A DNA stretch of 41,401 nt from Bacteroidota bacterium (GCA_026391915.1 JAPLCZ010000232.1:1-41401); one strand, 5' to 3'; counted from the stretch's first letter, positions 9,391 through 19,942 are shown. Translations and numbers: made by a program. The notes: generated by a model from the letters alone, not told the origin.

Positions 9391-10566
9391 ATGAGAAGCA
9401 AATTTTTTAGAGTACTTTTTTATGTAATAATACTTACCCCATTATGGATGTGGTTAATATGGATGATAACACCCAAAAAGCCATTAAGGGTTTGTTTTGT
9501 AGATAAAACAGTTTTATCTACATTATGCCGTGAACACTCTTCATTTGGATGGGTGCTAAAATACAAAAGATTTTGTAGGCCTAATCACAATTGGTATAAC
9601 AAAAAGACAGACTATTACGGGTTTTTTCCAAAGGAGGATAGAAAGTTTTTGCTGCAAGATATTGATCATATGCAACAGGAACAAATTGACAAAGCATCTG
9701 ATAAGTATGATTTATTTTATTATACTGACACCTACGGTATTTATAGTAATGAGTGGTATGGGGATACTTTAATCAATGAACGGTCACGCCTAGTATATGG
9801 TGGGATGTCAAGCCATGATTTGAGTTTATTGAAAAGAGCAAAGGCAAGGCACAAACTAATTATCGCAGAGTTTAACACTATTGCAACTCCAACAAAAGCT
9901 GGGATTCGACATGAATTCGAAGACATGTTTGGCGTTAAATGGTCAGGGTGGGTAGGTAAATACTTTGATGTTCTAGACACTAATATTAATTACGATTTGC
10001 CATTATGGCTGTACAGAAACTATAAAAAACAACACAATGGTCAATGGCCTTTCAAGAGATCAGGAATTGCATTTGTAAATATTGATGACCACGTCGAAGT
10101 GTTGGAAAATATTAAAGATTTAAAAGTAGAAGTGCCGTATATTGTTACAGCCAAACGTGCTAACCGTGATAGATTCACAATACCTAGAAGGATGAAATAC
10201 CCTTACTGGTTTGACATCATGTACACTTCGCATAGGAACAATGTAATAAGTACCTATCTTATTGAACCTACCAAAAGGGGTGATTCAATTCTTAAACACT
10301 GGGGGATACTTAAAAAATTCCCTGCTGTTATTGAACATATAGATACCAATTATAGATTCTATTATTTTTCAGGGGATTTTTGTGACAACCCAATCCGTGA
10401 CCGCTTAAACAGCTTTAAAGGTATATGGTATTTTAAACCACTTTTTTATAATAAAAAGGAAATTGGAGAAACTGAAAGTTTTTTCTGGAAATTTTACATG
10501 CCCATGGTAACTCAAATCCTTGATGAATACTATCCAATTGTGAATTCCAAAAGGCATGAAAAATAG
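9391..10566 (+). CDS. Uncharacterised membrane-anchored protein of the exopolysaccharide locus
   Basis: Intact 391-aa ORF, N-terminal hydrophobic anchor (FFRVLFYVIILTPLWMWLIWMI), co-directional with the preceding EPS genes. Confidence 0.8.
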   Translation: MRSKFFRVLFYVIILTPLWMWLIWMITPKKPLRVCFVDKTVLSTLCREHSSFGWVLKYKRFCRPNHNWYNKKTDYYGFFPKEDRKFLLQDIDHMQQEQIDKASDKYDLFYYTDTYGIYSNEWYGDTLINERSRLVYGGMSSHDLSLLKRAKARHKLIIAEFNTIATPTKAGIRHEFEDMFGVKWSGWVGKYFDVLDTNINYDLPLWLYRNYKKQHNGQWPFKRSGIAFVNIDDHVEVLENIKDLKVEVPYIVTAKRANRDRFTIPRRMKYPYWFDIMYTSHRNNVISTYLIEPTKRGDSILKHWGILKKFPAVIEHIDTNYRFYYFSGDFCDNPIRDRLNSFKGIWYFKPLFYNKKEIGETESFFWKFYMPMVTQILDEYYPIVNSKRHEK

Positions 10567-10586
10567 TGGGGATTTAAAGTGCTAAC

Positions 10587-11243
10587 CTAATTTTGGTTAA
10601 ATACAAACTGGATAATATTAGCGCCAAACTTTAAGGCTTCTTGGCGCTTTTCTTCGGGGTCTTTATGTACCTCAAAATCCTCCCATCCATCACCAATATC
10701 TGTTTGGTAATTGTAAAGGCAAATCAACCTGCCATTATAAACCAACCCAAAAAGCTGAGCAGGTTTTTTATCATGCTCATGTATTTTAGGGATGCCATTA
10801 GGGAAGTTATATTTTTGGTGATATACAGGATGATTATATGGAATTTCTGCAAGAGTTAACTCCGGAAAAACTTTCTTTAGTTCATTACGGATAAACATAT
10901 CCATACCATAGCTATCATTAATGTTGAGGAAGCCACCACCCAATAAATAAGAACGAAGATTCGCTGCCTCAGCAGGGGAGAAAGTTACATTGCCGTGCCC
11001 TGTAAGATGTATTAGTGGGTAGTTGAAAATCTCTTGACTACCAACTTCTACCACATCCTCCTGAGGAGAAATATTAGTATTTAGATTTTTATTACAGTAG
11101 GCAATAAGATTGTTGAGGGAGGTAGGGCTGCAATACCAATCTCCACCACCATTGTATTTAAGGCGTGCTATTTTTATAGTAGGTTGGCTTGAGGAGAAGG
11201 ATAATAAAACCGATGAAAGAAGAATCAAAAACAGCTTTTTCAT
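10587..11243 (-). CDS. DUF4159-type secreted protein
   Basis: Signal peptide; LKYNGGGDWYCSPTSLNNLI..., LIHLTGHGNVTFSPAEAANLRSYLLGGGFLNINDSYG. Confidence 0.8.
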   Translation of the reverse strand: MKKLFLILLSSVLLSFSSSQPTIKIARLKYNGGGDWYCSPTSLNNLIAYCNKNLNTNISPQEDVVEVGSQEIFNYPLIHLTGHGNVTFSPAEAANLRSYLLGGGFLNINDSYGMDMFIRNELKKVFPELTLAEIPYNHPVYHQKYNFPNGIPKIHEHDKKPAQLFGLVYNGRLICLYNYQTDIGDGWEDFEVHKDPEEKRQEALKFGANIIQFVFNQN

Positions 11244-11279
11244 GGTTCGGCGTTTTGCAAAAGTGTTACCGTAAATCGG

Positions 11280-12266
11280 CTACAATGTTTTCAAATCCAA
11301 CTCAGTTTGTACACCGTTATCAGGATTGAAAAGAGAACTGATAGACCCATGTTTATAAACCAAATTAATAGCTGCGGCAAATAAGGGTGCTACACTCACA
11401 ACTCTAATTCTGCTTTCATGTGCATTAGGTGGGATAGGAATAGTATCACAAACCACCAACTCTTTTAATTGTGAGTTACGAATGGTTTCAAATGCTTTAC
11501 CAGAAAGCACGGGGTGTGTACAAAAAGCCCTCACAGTAAGAGCACCTTCTTTCAGCATTAAATCAGCAGCTTTGGCGAGTGTGCCTCCTGTGTCAATAAG
11601 GTCATCAATCAGTACTATATTTTTACCTTTCACATCTCCAATCAGGCGCATCTCATCAATCTGGTTAGCACGTTTGCGGTGCTTATCACAAATTGCCAAA
11701 TCAGCACCTAAATGTTTTGAATAATATCTGGCTCTTTGAGAGCCGCCCATATCTGGCGCAGCTATGCATAGGTTATCCAATTGCATTTTCCGTATCTCAT
11801 TTATAAAAACTACAGAAGCCTCAAGATGGTCAACAGGTACTTCAAAGAAACCTTGAATTTGTGCTGCGTGTAAATCCATAGTCATAATGCGATGGATGCC
11901 AGCCGCTGTTAAAAGATTTGCCACCATTTTGGCACCAATTGCCACGCGGGGTTTGTCTTTTCTATCCTGCCTTGCAAATCCAAAATATGGAATCACTGCA
12001 GTAATGTAATGTGCAGAGGCGCGTTTTGCAGCATCAATCATCAGTAATAATTCCATTAAGTTTTCAGCAGGTGGCATGGTGGATTGAATAAAGAAAACAT
12101 CACACCCACGCACTGTTTCCAATATGTTAGGCTGGAATTCTCCATCACTAAAATGTGTAACTGCTAACTCCCCTAAAGATTGTCCGTAATGGGTAGCAAT
12201 TTTTTCTGACAATACTCTGGAACCACTTCCTGAGAATATTTTTACTGGGTTAAAGCCTGATGGCAT
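11280..12266 (-). CDS. prs: Ribose-phosphate pyrophosphokinase
   Basis: FSDGEFQPNI, PYFGFARQDRKDKPRVAIGAKMVANLL, DLHAAQIQGFF, VLIDDLIDTGGTL. Confidence 0.97.
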   Translation of the reverse strand: MPSGFNPVKIFSGSGSRVLSEKIATHYGQSLGELAVTHFSDGEFQPNILETVRGCDVFFIQSTMPPAENLMELLLMIDAAKRASAHYITAVIPYFGFARQDRKDKPRVAIGAKMVANLLTAAGIHRIMTMDLHAAQIQGFFEVPVDHLEASVVFINEIRKMQLDNLCIAAPDMGGSQRARYYSKHLGADLAICDKHRKRANQIDEMRLIGDVKGKNIVLIDDLIDTGGTLAKAADLMLKEGALTVRAFCTHPVLSGKAFETIRNSQLKELVVCDTIPIPPNAHESRIRVVSVAPLFAAAINLVYKHGSISSLFNPDNGVQTELDLKTL

Positions 12267-12301
12267 ATTGTGGTTTTATTGTTTTTTTTGAATCATGTTC
12301 T

Positions 12302-12625
12302 TTACGCCATACCAGTTGGACCACCGAACTGCATCGGGAAGCCAACAGTAGTTTCATTGTCTTCTATCTTGCCATTTTGCTGCTCATATTTGGTGATGTT
12401 TTCTCCCAACGCATTCAGCAACCTTTTAGCATGTTGTGGCGTAAGAACAATCCTTGATTTTACTTTAGCTTGCGGCACACCCGGCATAATGCGAATAAAA
12501 TCTACCACAAACTCAGAGTGCGAGTGGGTGATGATAGCAAGGTTACTATAAATGCCTTCGGCAACTTCCTCAGGCAATTCTATATTAAGTTGATTTGGGT
12601 TTTCAGGATTGTTGTTGTCTTCCAT
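12302..12625 (-). CDS. DUF3467-family protein
   Basis: NIELPEEVAEGIYSNLAIITHSHSEFVVDFIRIMPGVPQAKVKSRIVLTPQHAKRLLNALGENI. Confidence 0.85.
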   Translation of the reverse strand: MEDNNNPENPNQLNIELPEEVAEGIYSNLAIITHSHSEFVVDFIRIMPGVPQAKVKSRIVLTPQHAKRLLNALGENITKYEQQNGKIEDNETTVGFPMQFGGPTGMA

Positions 12626-12799
12626 GTCTGTAGTTATTTACTGGCAAAATTAGTTGAATGGAATTGGAAAAGGTTTCCAGTAAATAGTTTTTATTTCTCA
12701 CCTCAGAATCTCAAATTGAAAGTTCTCTTTAACACCAAGTTTTTTAGGTGCCTCTATTTTTACAACATAAAAAATAATATTATATTTTATGGCTAATCA

Positions 12800-12832
12800 T
12801 TTGGCAATACCAAAAACATTCATTTAAATTTG
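12800..12832 (+). promoter_or_regulatory. Candidate Bacteroidota promoter (TTTG-N21-TAAATTTG) upstream of the giant T9SS gene
   Basis: -33-like TTTG at 12800-12803; -7-like TAAATTTG at 12825-12832. Confidence 0.5.
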
Positions 12833-12866
12833 TAAGTTACTAATTATAAAACTCAAACACAATAAT

Positions 12867-15800
12867 ATGAAAGTCAACATTTACGCAAAACAAACGGCTG
12901 GTATTCTAAGGAATATTACCCTTGCACTTGTCGCATTATTAGCTGTAAATACTGCTCAGGCTTCCCTAAGCGGTACTTATACTATTAACCCAAGTGCTTC
13001 GGCATCCTCTACCAACTACAAAGATTTTACTAGTGCAGTAGGAGACCTAATCAGCGGAACACGCGCTGATGGAGGAACTGCCAACGGCTCCGGCGTGTCG
13101 GGTGCCGTTACATTTAACGTTGCCAAAGGCACGTACAAAGAAGTTGTAGATATTACCGCCATCACAGGTGTATCATCAACCAAAACCATTACTTTTCAAT
13201 CGGCATCTGGAACTAATACAGATGTTATTCTGATTGATAATAGTGCCACAACTGGTACTGTACACACTGTTCATCTTGATGGTGCAGAGTACATCAACTT
13301 TAAAAACATGACTATTGCTAATACAAGCAATGGAGCTCACGTAATTGAAGTTGATAATAGCTCTAACATGAATAGCTTTACAAACAACTTATTGTTGATG
13401 CCTACAGCTACCGCAAATACAAATTACCCATCGGTTATTTACTCACCAAATGGTTCTTTTGATACTTCTAATACTTTTACAAATAATTATTGTAAGGGTG
13501 GTTATTATTGTGTTTTCTGGATTGGGGCAAGTGGAACTCCTGAAACTTATAATGTTTTTGAAGGTAACACTTTTGACTCAGCCTATTACTTAGGTGTTTT
13601 ATTAGATTATCAAAACTGGATGACCTTTAATAATAACACTATTAAAAACATTCAATATCTTTATGGTTATGGTATGTATATTTATTACGATGGCCCTGGT
13701 TGTAAAATAACTAATAATAAATTGAATCTTGAGAACTACATGGGGATGTATTTTTATCGCAGTGCTGGTGACGCTACTAATCCAATTCTTTGTGCTAATA
13801 ATTTCATCTCTAATAGTAGCACTTACTCATACTATGGTATGTATAACTATGGAACAGATTACATAAACTATTTCCACAACACAATTTATATGGGGGGGAC
13901 CAATACCTACTCATATGCATTTATGATGTATGGTACCGGTTCTAATATAGGTGATAGCGTATATAATAATAATATCTACAATAATCAACCTACCAATGGT
14001 TACGCAGTTTATTTATATAATGCGGGTGTTGATAGCATGGATTACAATAATTTATACGTTAATTCTTCTACAACAAATCTTGGATATTTCAATGGCTCTA
14101 ACTGTGCCACTTTTTCTGATTGGCAGCTAACTTCAAGTTGGGATCCTAATGGTCAAAATGTTGACCCAGGATTTAAATCAAGTACTAATCTGCATGTTAA
14201 AGCTATACTATTAAACGGAACTGCAAGACCAAGAAGCTTGGCTGGGGTTTCTGTTTTAAAAGATATTGATGGCGATACAAGAGATTCAAAAAACCCTGAT
14301 ATAGGTGCTGATGAATTCTTCCCTGCGCCAAATGATGCCGGTGTCGCTTCTATTGATAGCCCTGGTGTTGGCATTTGTGGAGGTAAGCAAGATGTTTATG
14401 TTACTGTTAGTAATAATGGAACAAATGCATTAACCAGCTTTACTGTAAACTGGAAAGTTAATGGAACTTCACAGACTGCATATTCTTATTCCAATGCTAC
14501 CGGTGTAGCTGTTGGAGGTAGCATACAAATTTTACTTGGTAGTTATACTTTTAGCAAAACATCTATTGATAACATTTTTGCAACCACAACAAAACCTAAT
14601 GGAACTACAGATGCTAACCCTATTGATGACTCTATGAGCCGTTCTGTAAGGAGTGGAATGCAGGGTACATTTACAATAGACCCTTCCAAATCAGCAAGTG
14701 CTACTAACTACCAAACATTTAACACAGCTCTTGCTGATGTAACTACAAGAGGTGTTTGTGGCGCTACTACATTTAATGTAGCAAATGGCACCTATACAGA
14801 ACAATTAAATGTTACTCCTATTGGTGGTGCTTCTGCTACTAATATGGTTACTTTCCAAGGTACTGATAGCACCAAAGCAATCCTTACCTGGCCTTTTGGT
14901 AGTGCAGCTAAAAACTATACAGTATCCTTTAATGGTAGTAGCTGGGTTAAGTTTAATAAATTAACAATTAGCCGTACTGGTTTTAGCACTACAACAGGTG
15001 CTACAAATGGTATTGCAGTAGAAGTTAAAAATTCCTCTAATGCAAATTGGGTAACTAATAGTATCATCTTAACTAACGTACCAACTTCAAGTAATTATTA
15101 CTATACTTATTATGCTATATATTCTCCACAAGGGAGCATTGATTCTGGTAATGTATTTAAAAATAATATCATCCGTGGTGGTGGTTATTATGGCATTTAT
15201 TGGATGGGTGGTAGTACAACTACCCTTGAACCTAATAACGTATTTGACCATAACCTTATAGACAGCGCTTACTATTATGGTATGCTATTATACTATCAAG
15301 ATGGTCTTAAATTTACAAACAATACTGTTCATGGAGGTATGTATACATATTCTATGGGTATGTATTGCTACTATGGTTATAGCCATATTATTACAGGAAA
15401 TAAAATATCAACACCTGGTTACTATGGCATGTATCTTTACAATTGCAATGGCGTATCTGGTGGCGATACAATGGTGGTAGCCAATAATTTCCTTACTGTA
15501 GAAGGTACCTATGCCTTTGGTTATGGAATTTATATGGGCTATAATGCTGATGTAATTCGCTTTGCTTATAACAACGTATTGATGCTAACTCCTGCAACTA
15601 CTAACTCAGCGTTATACATTGGAGGCTCTGCAGGTACGGTTGATATATTGAATAATTGCCTTTATAACTATGGTGGTGGATATGCAATTTATTATAGTAG
15701 CAGTTCTTTATTTGCTACAACTAACCATAACAATTTATATACTTCAGGAAGTAATTTAGGTTACCTTTCTGGTGCTCAGGCATTACTTTCTGATTGGCAA

Positions 15801-18800
15801 ACAGCAACTAGTCAAGATGCAAATAGTATTTCAGAAGACCCAGGTTATAAGAAAATGAAATATCCTTATGACCTCCATATTACCAATGTAAATTTAGATG
15901 AGTTAGGTACACCTGTTTATGGCATTACTACAGATATTGATGGGGATAAAAGAGATGCTACTTTACCTGATATTGGGGCTGATGAAATTAAACCTGCTGA
16001 TTATGATGCTGGTATTTCTTTAATTGATAGTCCAGCTGTTGGTTTCTGTGGTGGTACAAAAGATATTTGGGTAACGCTACAGAATTTCGGTAAAAAGACT
16101 TTGACCTCTGCTACTATCAGCTGGAGTGTTAACGGTACTTCTAAAACTTCGGTTTCATGGACTGGTACTTTAACTAAAGGTAGTAAAACTCTTGTTAAAC
16201 TTGGTTCATTATCCTTTACCGGAACTAACCAACACATTTTTGCGAGAACAGATAATCCTAACAGTGTTAAAGATGTAGTGCCAGTTAATGACTCAATAAG
16301 CCGTGATGCAAATACTGCTTTAAATGGCACTTATACAATAGGTGGTACTTCTCCTGATTATACTACTTTTTCTTCTGCAGTTATTGCTTTAAACACTAGA
16401 GGTGTTTGTGGTGCTGTGGTATTTAATGCACGCAATGGGGCCTATACTGAGCAATTATTATTGGGTTTCATTGGTGGTGCTAGTTTGGCTAATACAGTTA
16501 CTTTCCAAAGCCAAAGCGGGGATAGCTCTAAAGTAAATGTTGATTGGCCATCTACTAATAGCTCTAGTTACGCCCTTAGTTTAACAGGTTCAAGTTTCGT
16601 AACTTTCAAGAAATTAACATTTATGAGGTCAGGCACTAGCACAAGTGGTGGTTCTGTTGTTGAGTTTAAAGGTGCAAATAATTGTACAATTACTAATTGC
16701 CGCCTTATTGGAGTTAAAGATAATGCGTATAATCAATCAAACACCGTTATTAACTCAACGAGTTCAAATGATGAATATAATACCATTGCCAACAATAAAA
16801 TATGGGGAGGTTCCTTTAGTGTTTATTGGCAAGGTCCTTCCACGGCTAATATGGAATCTGGTAACACCTTCAGTGGTAACACGTATGATAGCTCTGGTTA
16901 TTATACAAATTATATGGCATATCAAGATTCATTTAAGTTCGTTGGAAATACAATTCAAAATAAATTCTATAGTGGTGGTGCAGCTCTTTATTACCAATAT
17001 ATTTATGGTCCAAGTTGGATTTCCAAAAATAAGTTCATTTTAAATAACACGACTTCTTATGGTCTTTATGGATTCTATTTCCAAGGCAATTCTACAGATA
17101 GTAACTTTATCAGTAATAACATGATTAGCTGTAATAGCTATTACGGCATGCTGCTTTATTACTCCGATTATACCAATTTATATTATAACAGCGTTGTAAA
17201 TAATAGTGCTAACTATACTGTACTTATGTACCACTATACCACAGTAAATAGTTTATTGTGTTATAATAATTCTTTCGTTTCTTTAGGTGGTGGTTATGCC
17301 ATTTATACATACCAAAACAACCCAACTTGGGGTGATTACAATAATCTTTACACTACAGGTAGTAATGTTGGTTCTTATAAAGGTACTGCTTGCCCTACTT
17401 TATCTGACTGGCAGTCCGCTACTGGCTTTGATGCTAATAGTATTACTTTAGATCCTAAACATATTAGTGCTACTAATTTACATTGCAAATCAACTCCACT
17501 AAATGGAAGAGGTGTAGTGTTAAATACTATTAAAGATGATATTGATGGAGAAAGCCGCGGCACAATTGCAACTGATATTGGAGCTGATGAATTCACTCCT
17601 CCAAATGACGATATGTCAGCACTTGCTTTAGAAACTCCAGTTTGCCCAACTTGTGGTGATTCATTTAGTTTAATTAGTGTGAGAATGAGAAACTGGGGTA
17701 TAAATAGCCAAACAAGTGTACCTGTTGGTTTCTCTGTAAAGAGCCCAACTGGTGTTACTACTACCGGCAGTGGAACCTTCTCAGGTACTGTTAATGGTGG
17801 ACAAGATACTAGCTTTACATTCACAACTAAAGTAAATACTTATGCTGGTGGTGTTTTCTCTTTCAAATTATGGACTGCACTAAAAGGAGATAATGATATT
17901 ACCAATGATACATTCACCACTACTGGTGAGTTCATTCCTCATTCTCCAAAACCAGTTGTTACCAACGCACTTACTTGCGGTGCTGGTTTAGCTACCATGA
18001 TTGCTAAAGGCCCTGCTGGTGATTCTGTTTATTGGTTTACAACAGCTAAAGGAACTTCTTATTTCCATGTTGGTGATACTTTAAAACAATCCATCAGCAG
18101 CAATGTTACTTATTGGGTAGAGTCTAAACCATATCTTGATTCAGCCGGTTTGGTTGATAACACTACCTTGGGTACTTCTTATGCGTTAGGCAATTACAAT
18201 TACGATTTAATTTTTGATGCCTTGCAGGATATGGTGATTGATTCACTTACTGTGTATCCACAAAACAATGGTATGTTGCAAATTAATATTAATGATGCGT
18301 CAGGTAAATCAATTGCTATGCGTCAGTTTAATATCACTACATCAACCAATCCTTATGACCCAATTACGGTTCCGGTTAAGCTAAGAATACCAAAGGGCAA
18401 AAATTATCACATAAACCCAGTGGGTAGTAGTGTTGGTAATATGTATTACAACTACTATGGTTCAGGCTATCCTTATTCTTATAAGAACTTAAACAAAAAC
18501 AATAAGATTGTTAGCATAACAGGTAACAGTTTAAATACTGCTATCTATTGGTTCTTCTTCTACAATTGGAGAGTTTCAACCAACCTTGCTTGCGTGAGTG
18601 AAAGAGTTCCTATCACTGCTACCGTGGGTTCTGGTCCTAAACCTACTATTAAGTTTACAGCTACTGCTTCTTGCGTAACAAGCAATGCCGCATTTGTAGA
18701 TGCAAGTACAATAAGTAGCGGAGCTATTGCTTCATGGAAATATGATTTTGGAGATGGTACTTCGTATGTTTCTACAACTTCTGGTACAACTACTCACAAA

Positions 18801-19889
18801 TATGCAAACCCAGGGACTTATAAAGTTACCTTAACTGTTATCTCACAAAAAGCTTGTGGTGATACATTGAGTCACTTCATTACTGTTCATCCAACACCTA
18901 AAGCTAAATTTAATGTTAGCCCATCAACGGTTTGCGAAGGCGGTCAAATTAACTTTGTTGATAGCAGCAAATACAGCGGTGGTACATTAAGTTATGGATG
19001 GGATTTCGGTGATAAAACAACTGATACCAAACAAAATCCAAGTCACGTTTATACTTCCTCTGGAAGCTTCAATGTAAGACTTGTAGCAAACAGTGGTACA
19101 TGTACTGATACTGCATACAGTGTTGTAAATGTTAACCCTGTGCCTAAAGTTGCATTTGGTGTTACTAACCCATGTGCGCAAAGGTTAACTCAGTACATTG
19201 ATTCTTCAACCATTGCTTCTGGTAGTATTAAATCTTACTCTTGGAGTTTAGGGGTTACTGGTATCACTGATACTGTTAAGAACCCTACTTATAAATACTC
19301 TAAAGCAGGTACCTATTCAGTTACTCTTTCTGCAACTTCGGATAAAGGATGTACCAAGTCTATCACCAAAGGTATTAACATTGATGCACCAATTCTTTCA
19401 AGCATTGGCGCTACAATTAAGAATGCTAATACTTATGACTTTGCATCTAACAATACTTCTGATTTCTATTTCTGGGATTTTGGAGATGGTAGCAGCACTG
19501 CATCTAGCAAAGCTGTAACACACTCTTTCTCTAACGGAACTTATACTGTAACTCTTGTTACTATCACTTCTGGTGGTTGCCCTGATACTTCTAAGAAAAC
19601 CTTCACTATCACTTCTATTGATAATGCAGCTTCTTCTGATGTAAATATCAGCGTATATCCAAATCCATTTAAAGAAAGCACCAATATTAATTATAGCCTT
19701 GGCAAAAAATCAAATGTACAAGTAGTAGTTTTTGATGTAATGGGCAGAACTGTTGCAACCCTTGCTGATGGTGTACAACCATCTGGTAATTACAATTTAA
19801 TGTTTAATAATAACACTGCCGGCATCTATATGCTAAAGGTAACTGTGGATGGCAAAACCATCAATAAGCAGATTATTGCTGTGAAGTAA
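12867..19889 (+). CDS. Giant secreted protein: three beta-helix/CARDB-like modules, PKD domains, T9SS type A C-terminal sorting domain
   Basis: 2340 aa; signal peptide; three GTYTI-type modules; PKD motifs (YDFGDGTSYVST..., WDFGDKTTDTKQNPSHVYTSSG); C-terminus VYPNPFKESTNINYSL...GIYMLKVTVDGKTINKQIIAVK. Confidence 0.92.
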   Translation: MKVNIYAKQTAGILRNITLALVALLAVNTAQASLSGTYTINPSASASSTNYKDFTSAVGDLISGTRADGGTANGSGVSGAVTFNVAKGTYKEVVDITAITGVSSTKTITFQSASGTNTDVILIDNSATTGTVHTVHLDGAEYINFKNMTIANTSNGAHVIEVDNSSNMNSFTNNLLLMPTATANTNYPSVIYSPNGSFDTSNTFTNNYCKGGYYCVFWIGASGTPETYNVFEGNTFDSAYYLGVLLDYQNWMTFNNNTIKNIQYLYGYGMYIYYDGPGCKITNNKLNLENYMGMYFYRSAGDATNPILCANNFISNSSTYSYYGMYNYGTDYINYFHNTIYMGGTNTYSYAFMMYGTGSNIGDSVYNNNIYNNQPTNGYAVYLYNAGVDSMDYNNLYVNSSTTNLGYFNGSNCATFSDWQLTSSWDPNGQNVDPGFKSSTNLHVKAILLNGTARPRSLAGVSVLKDIDGDTRDSKNPDIGADEFFPAPNDAGVASIDSPGVGICGGKQDVYVTVSNNGTNALTSFTVNWKVNGTSQTAYSYSNATGVAVGGSIQILLGSYTFSKTSIDNIFATTTKPNGTTDANPIDDSMSRSVRSGMQGTFTIDPSKSASATNYQTFNTALADVTTRGVCGATTFNVANGTYTEQLNVTPIGGASATNMVTFQGTDSTKAILTWPFGSAAKNYTVSFNGSSWVKFNKLTISRTGFSTTTGATNGIAVEVKNSSNANWVTNSIILTNVPTSSNYYYTYYAIYSPQGSIDSGNVFKNNIIRGGGYYGIYWMGGSTTTLEPNNVFDHNLIDSAYYYGMLLYYQDGLKFTNNTVHGGMYTYSMGMYCYYGYSHIITGNKISTPGYYGMYLYNCNGVSGGDTMVVANNFLTVEGTYAFGYGIYMGYNADVIRFAYNNVLMLTPATTNSALYIGGSAGTVDILNNCLYNYGGGYAIYYSSSSLFATTNHNNLYTSGSNLGYLSGAQALLSDWQTATSQDANSISEDPGYKKMKYPYDLHITNVNLDELGTPVYGITTDIDGDKRDATLPDIGADEIKPADYDAGISLIDSPAVGFCGGTKDIWVTLQNFGKKTLTSATISWSVNGTSKTSVSWTGTLTKGSKTLVKLGSLSFTGTNQHIFARTDNPNSVKDVVPVNDSISRDANTALNGTYTIGGTSPDYTTFSSAVIALNTRGVCGAVVFNARNGAYTEQLLLGFIGGASLANTVTFQSQSGDSSKVNVDWPSTNSSSYALSLTGSSFVTFKKLTFMRSGTSTSGGSVVEFKGANNCTITNCRLIGVKDNAYNQSNTVINSTSSNDEYNTIANNKIWGGSFSVYWQGPSTANMESGNTFSGNTYDSSGYYTNYMAYQDSFKFVGNTIQNKFYSGGAALYYQYIYGPSWISKNKFILNNTTSYGLYGFYFQGNSTDSNFISNNMISCNSYYGMLLYYSDYTNLYYNSVVNNSANYTVLMYHYTTVNSLLCYNNSFVSLGGGYAIYTYQNNPTWGDYNNLYTTGSNVGSYKGTACPTLSDWQSATGFDANSITLDPKHISATNLHCKSTPLNGRGVVLNTIKDDIDGESRGTIATDIGADEFTPPNDDMSALALETPVCPTCGDSFSLISVRMRNWGINSQTSVPVGFSVKSPTGVTTTGSGTFSGTVNGGQDTSFTFTTKVNTYAGGVFSFKLWTALKGDNDITNDTFTTTGEFIPHSPKPVVTNALTCGAGLATMIAKGPAGDSVYWFTTAKGTSYFHVGDTLKQSISSNVTYWVESKPYLDSAGLVDNTTLGTSYALGNYNYDLIFDALQDMVIDSLTVYPQNNGMLQININDASGKSIAMRQFNITTSTNPYDPITVPVKLRIPKGKNYHINPVGSSVGNMYYNYYGSGYPYSYKNLNKNNKIVSITGNSLNTAIYWFFFYNWRVSTNLACVSERVPITATVGSGPKPTIKFTATASCVTSNAAFVDASTISSGAIASWKYDFGDGTSYVSTTSGTTTHKYANPGTYKVTLTVISQKACGDTLSHFITVHPTPKAKFNVSPSTVCEGGQINFVDSSKYSGGTLSYGWDFGDKTTDTKQNPSHVYTSSGSFNVRLVANSGTCTDTAYSVVNVNPVPKVAFGVTNPCAQRLTQYIDSSTIASGSIKSYSWSLGVTGITDTVKNPTYKYSKAGTYSVTLSATSDKGCTKSITKGINIDAPILSSIGATIKNANTYDFASNNTSDFYFWDFGDGSSTASSKAVTHSFSNGTYTVTLVTITSGGCPDTSKKTFTITSIDNAASSDVNISVYPNPFKESTNINYSLGKKSNVQVVVFDVMGRTVATLADGVQPSGNYNLMFNNNTAGIYMLKVTVDGKTINKQIIAVK
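12966..17940 (+). repeat. Three tandem ~1.65-kb protein-level modules (starts near 12966, 14660, 16319)
   Basis: SGTYTINPSASASSTNYKDF / QGTFTIDPSKSASATNYQTF / NGTYTIGGTSPDYTTF, each followed by a beta-helix, DIGADE, and a CARDB-like segment (D(A/D)...S(P)..C(G)). Confidence 0.85.
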
Positions 19890-19913
19890 TTATTAAATAA
19901 AATAATCTTTTTA

Positions 19914-19942
19914 CGAAAGCCCCGCCTAAAGCGGGGCTTTCG
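19914..19942 (+). terminator. Rho-independent-type terminator hairpin
   Basis: cgaaagccccgc-ctaaa-gcggggctttcg: 12-bp perfect stem with 5-nt loop, immediately downstream of the T9SS gene. Confidence 0.85.

Noticed and set aside
14153-17824. Antisense ORFs (14153-14374, 16001-16330, 17375-17824) within the giant T9SS gene
   Set aside because: They lie opposite a clearly coding repetitive gene, are mutually similar because of module repetition, and have no recognisable domains.
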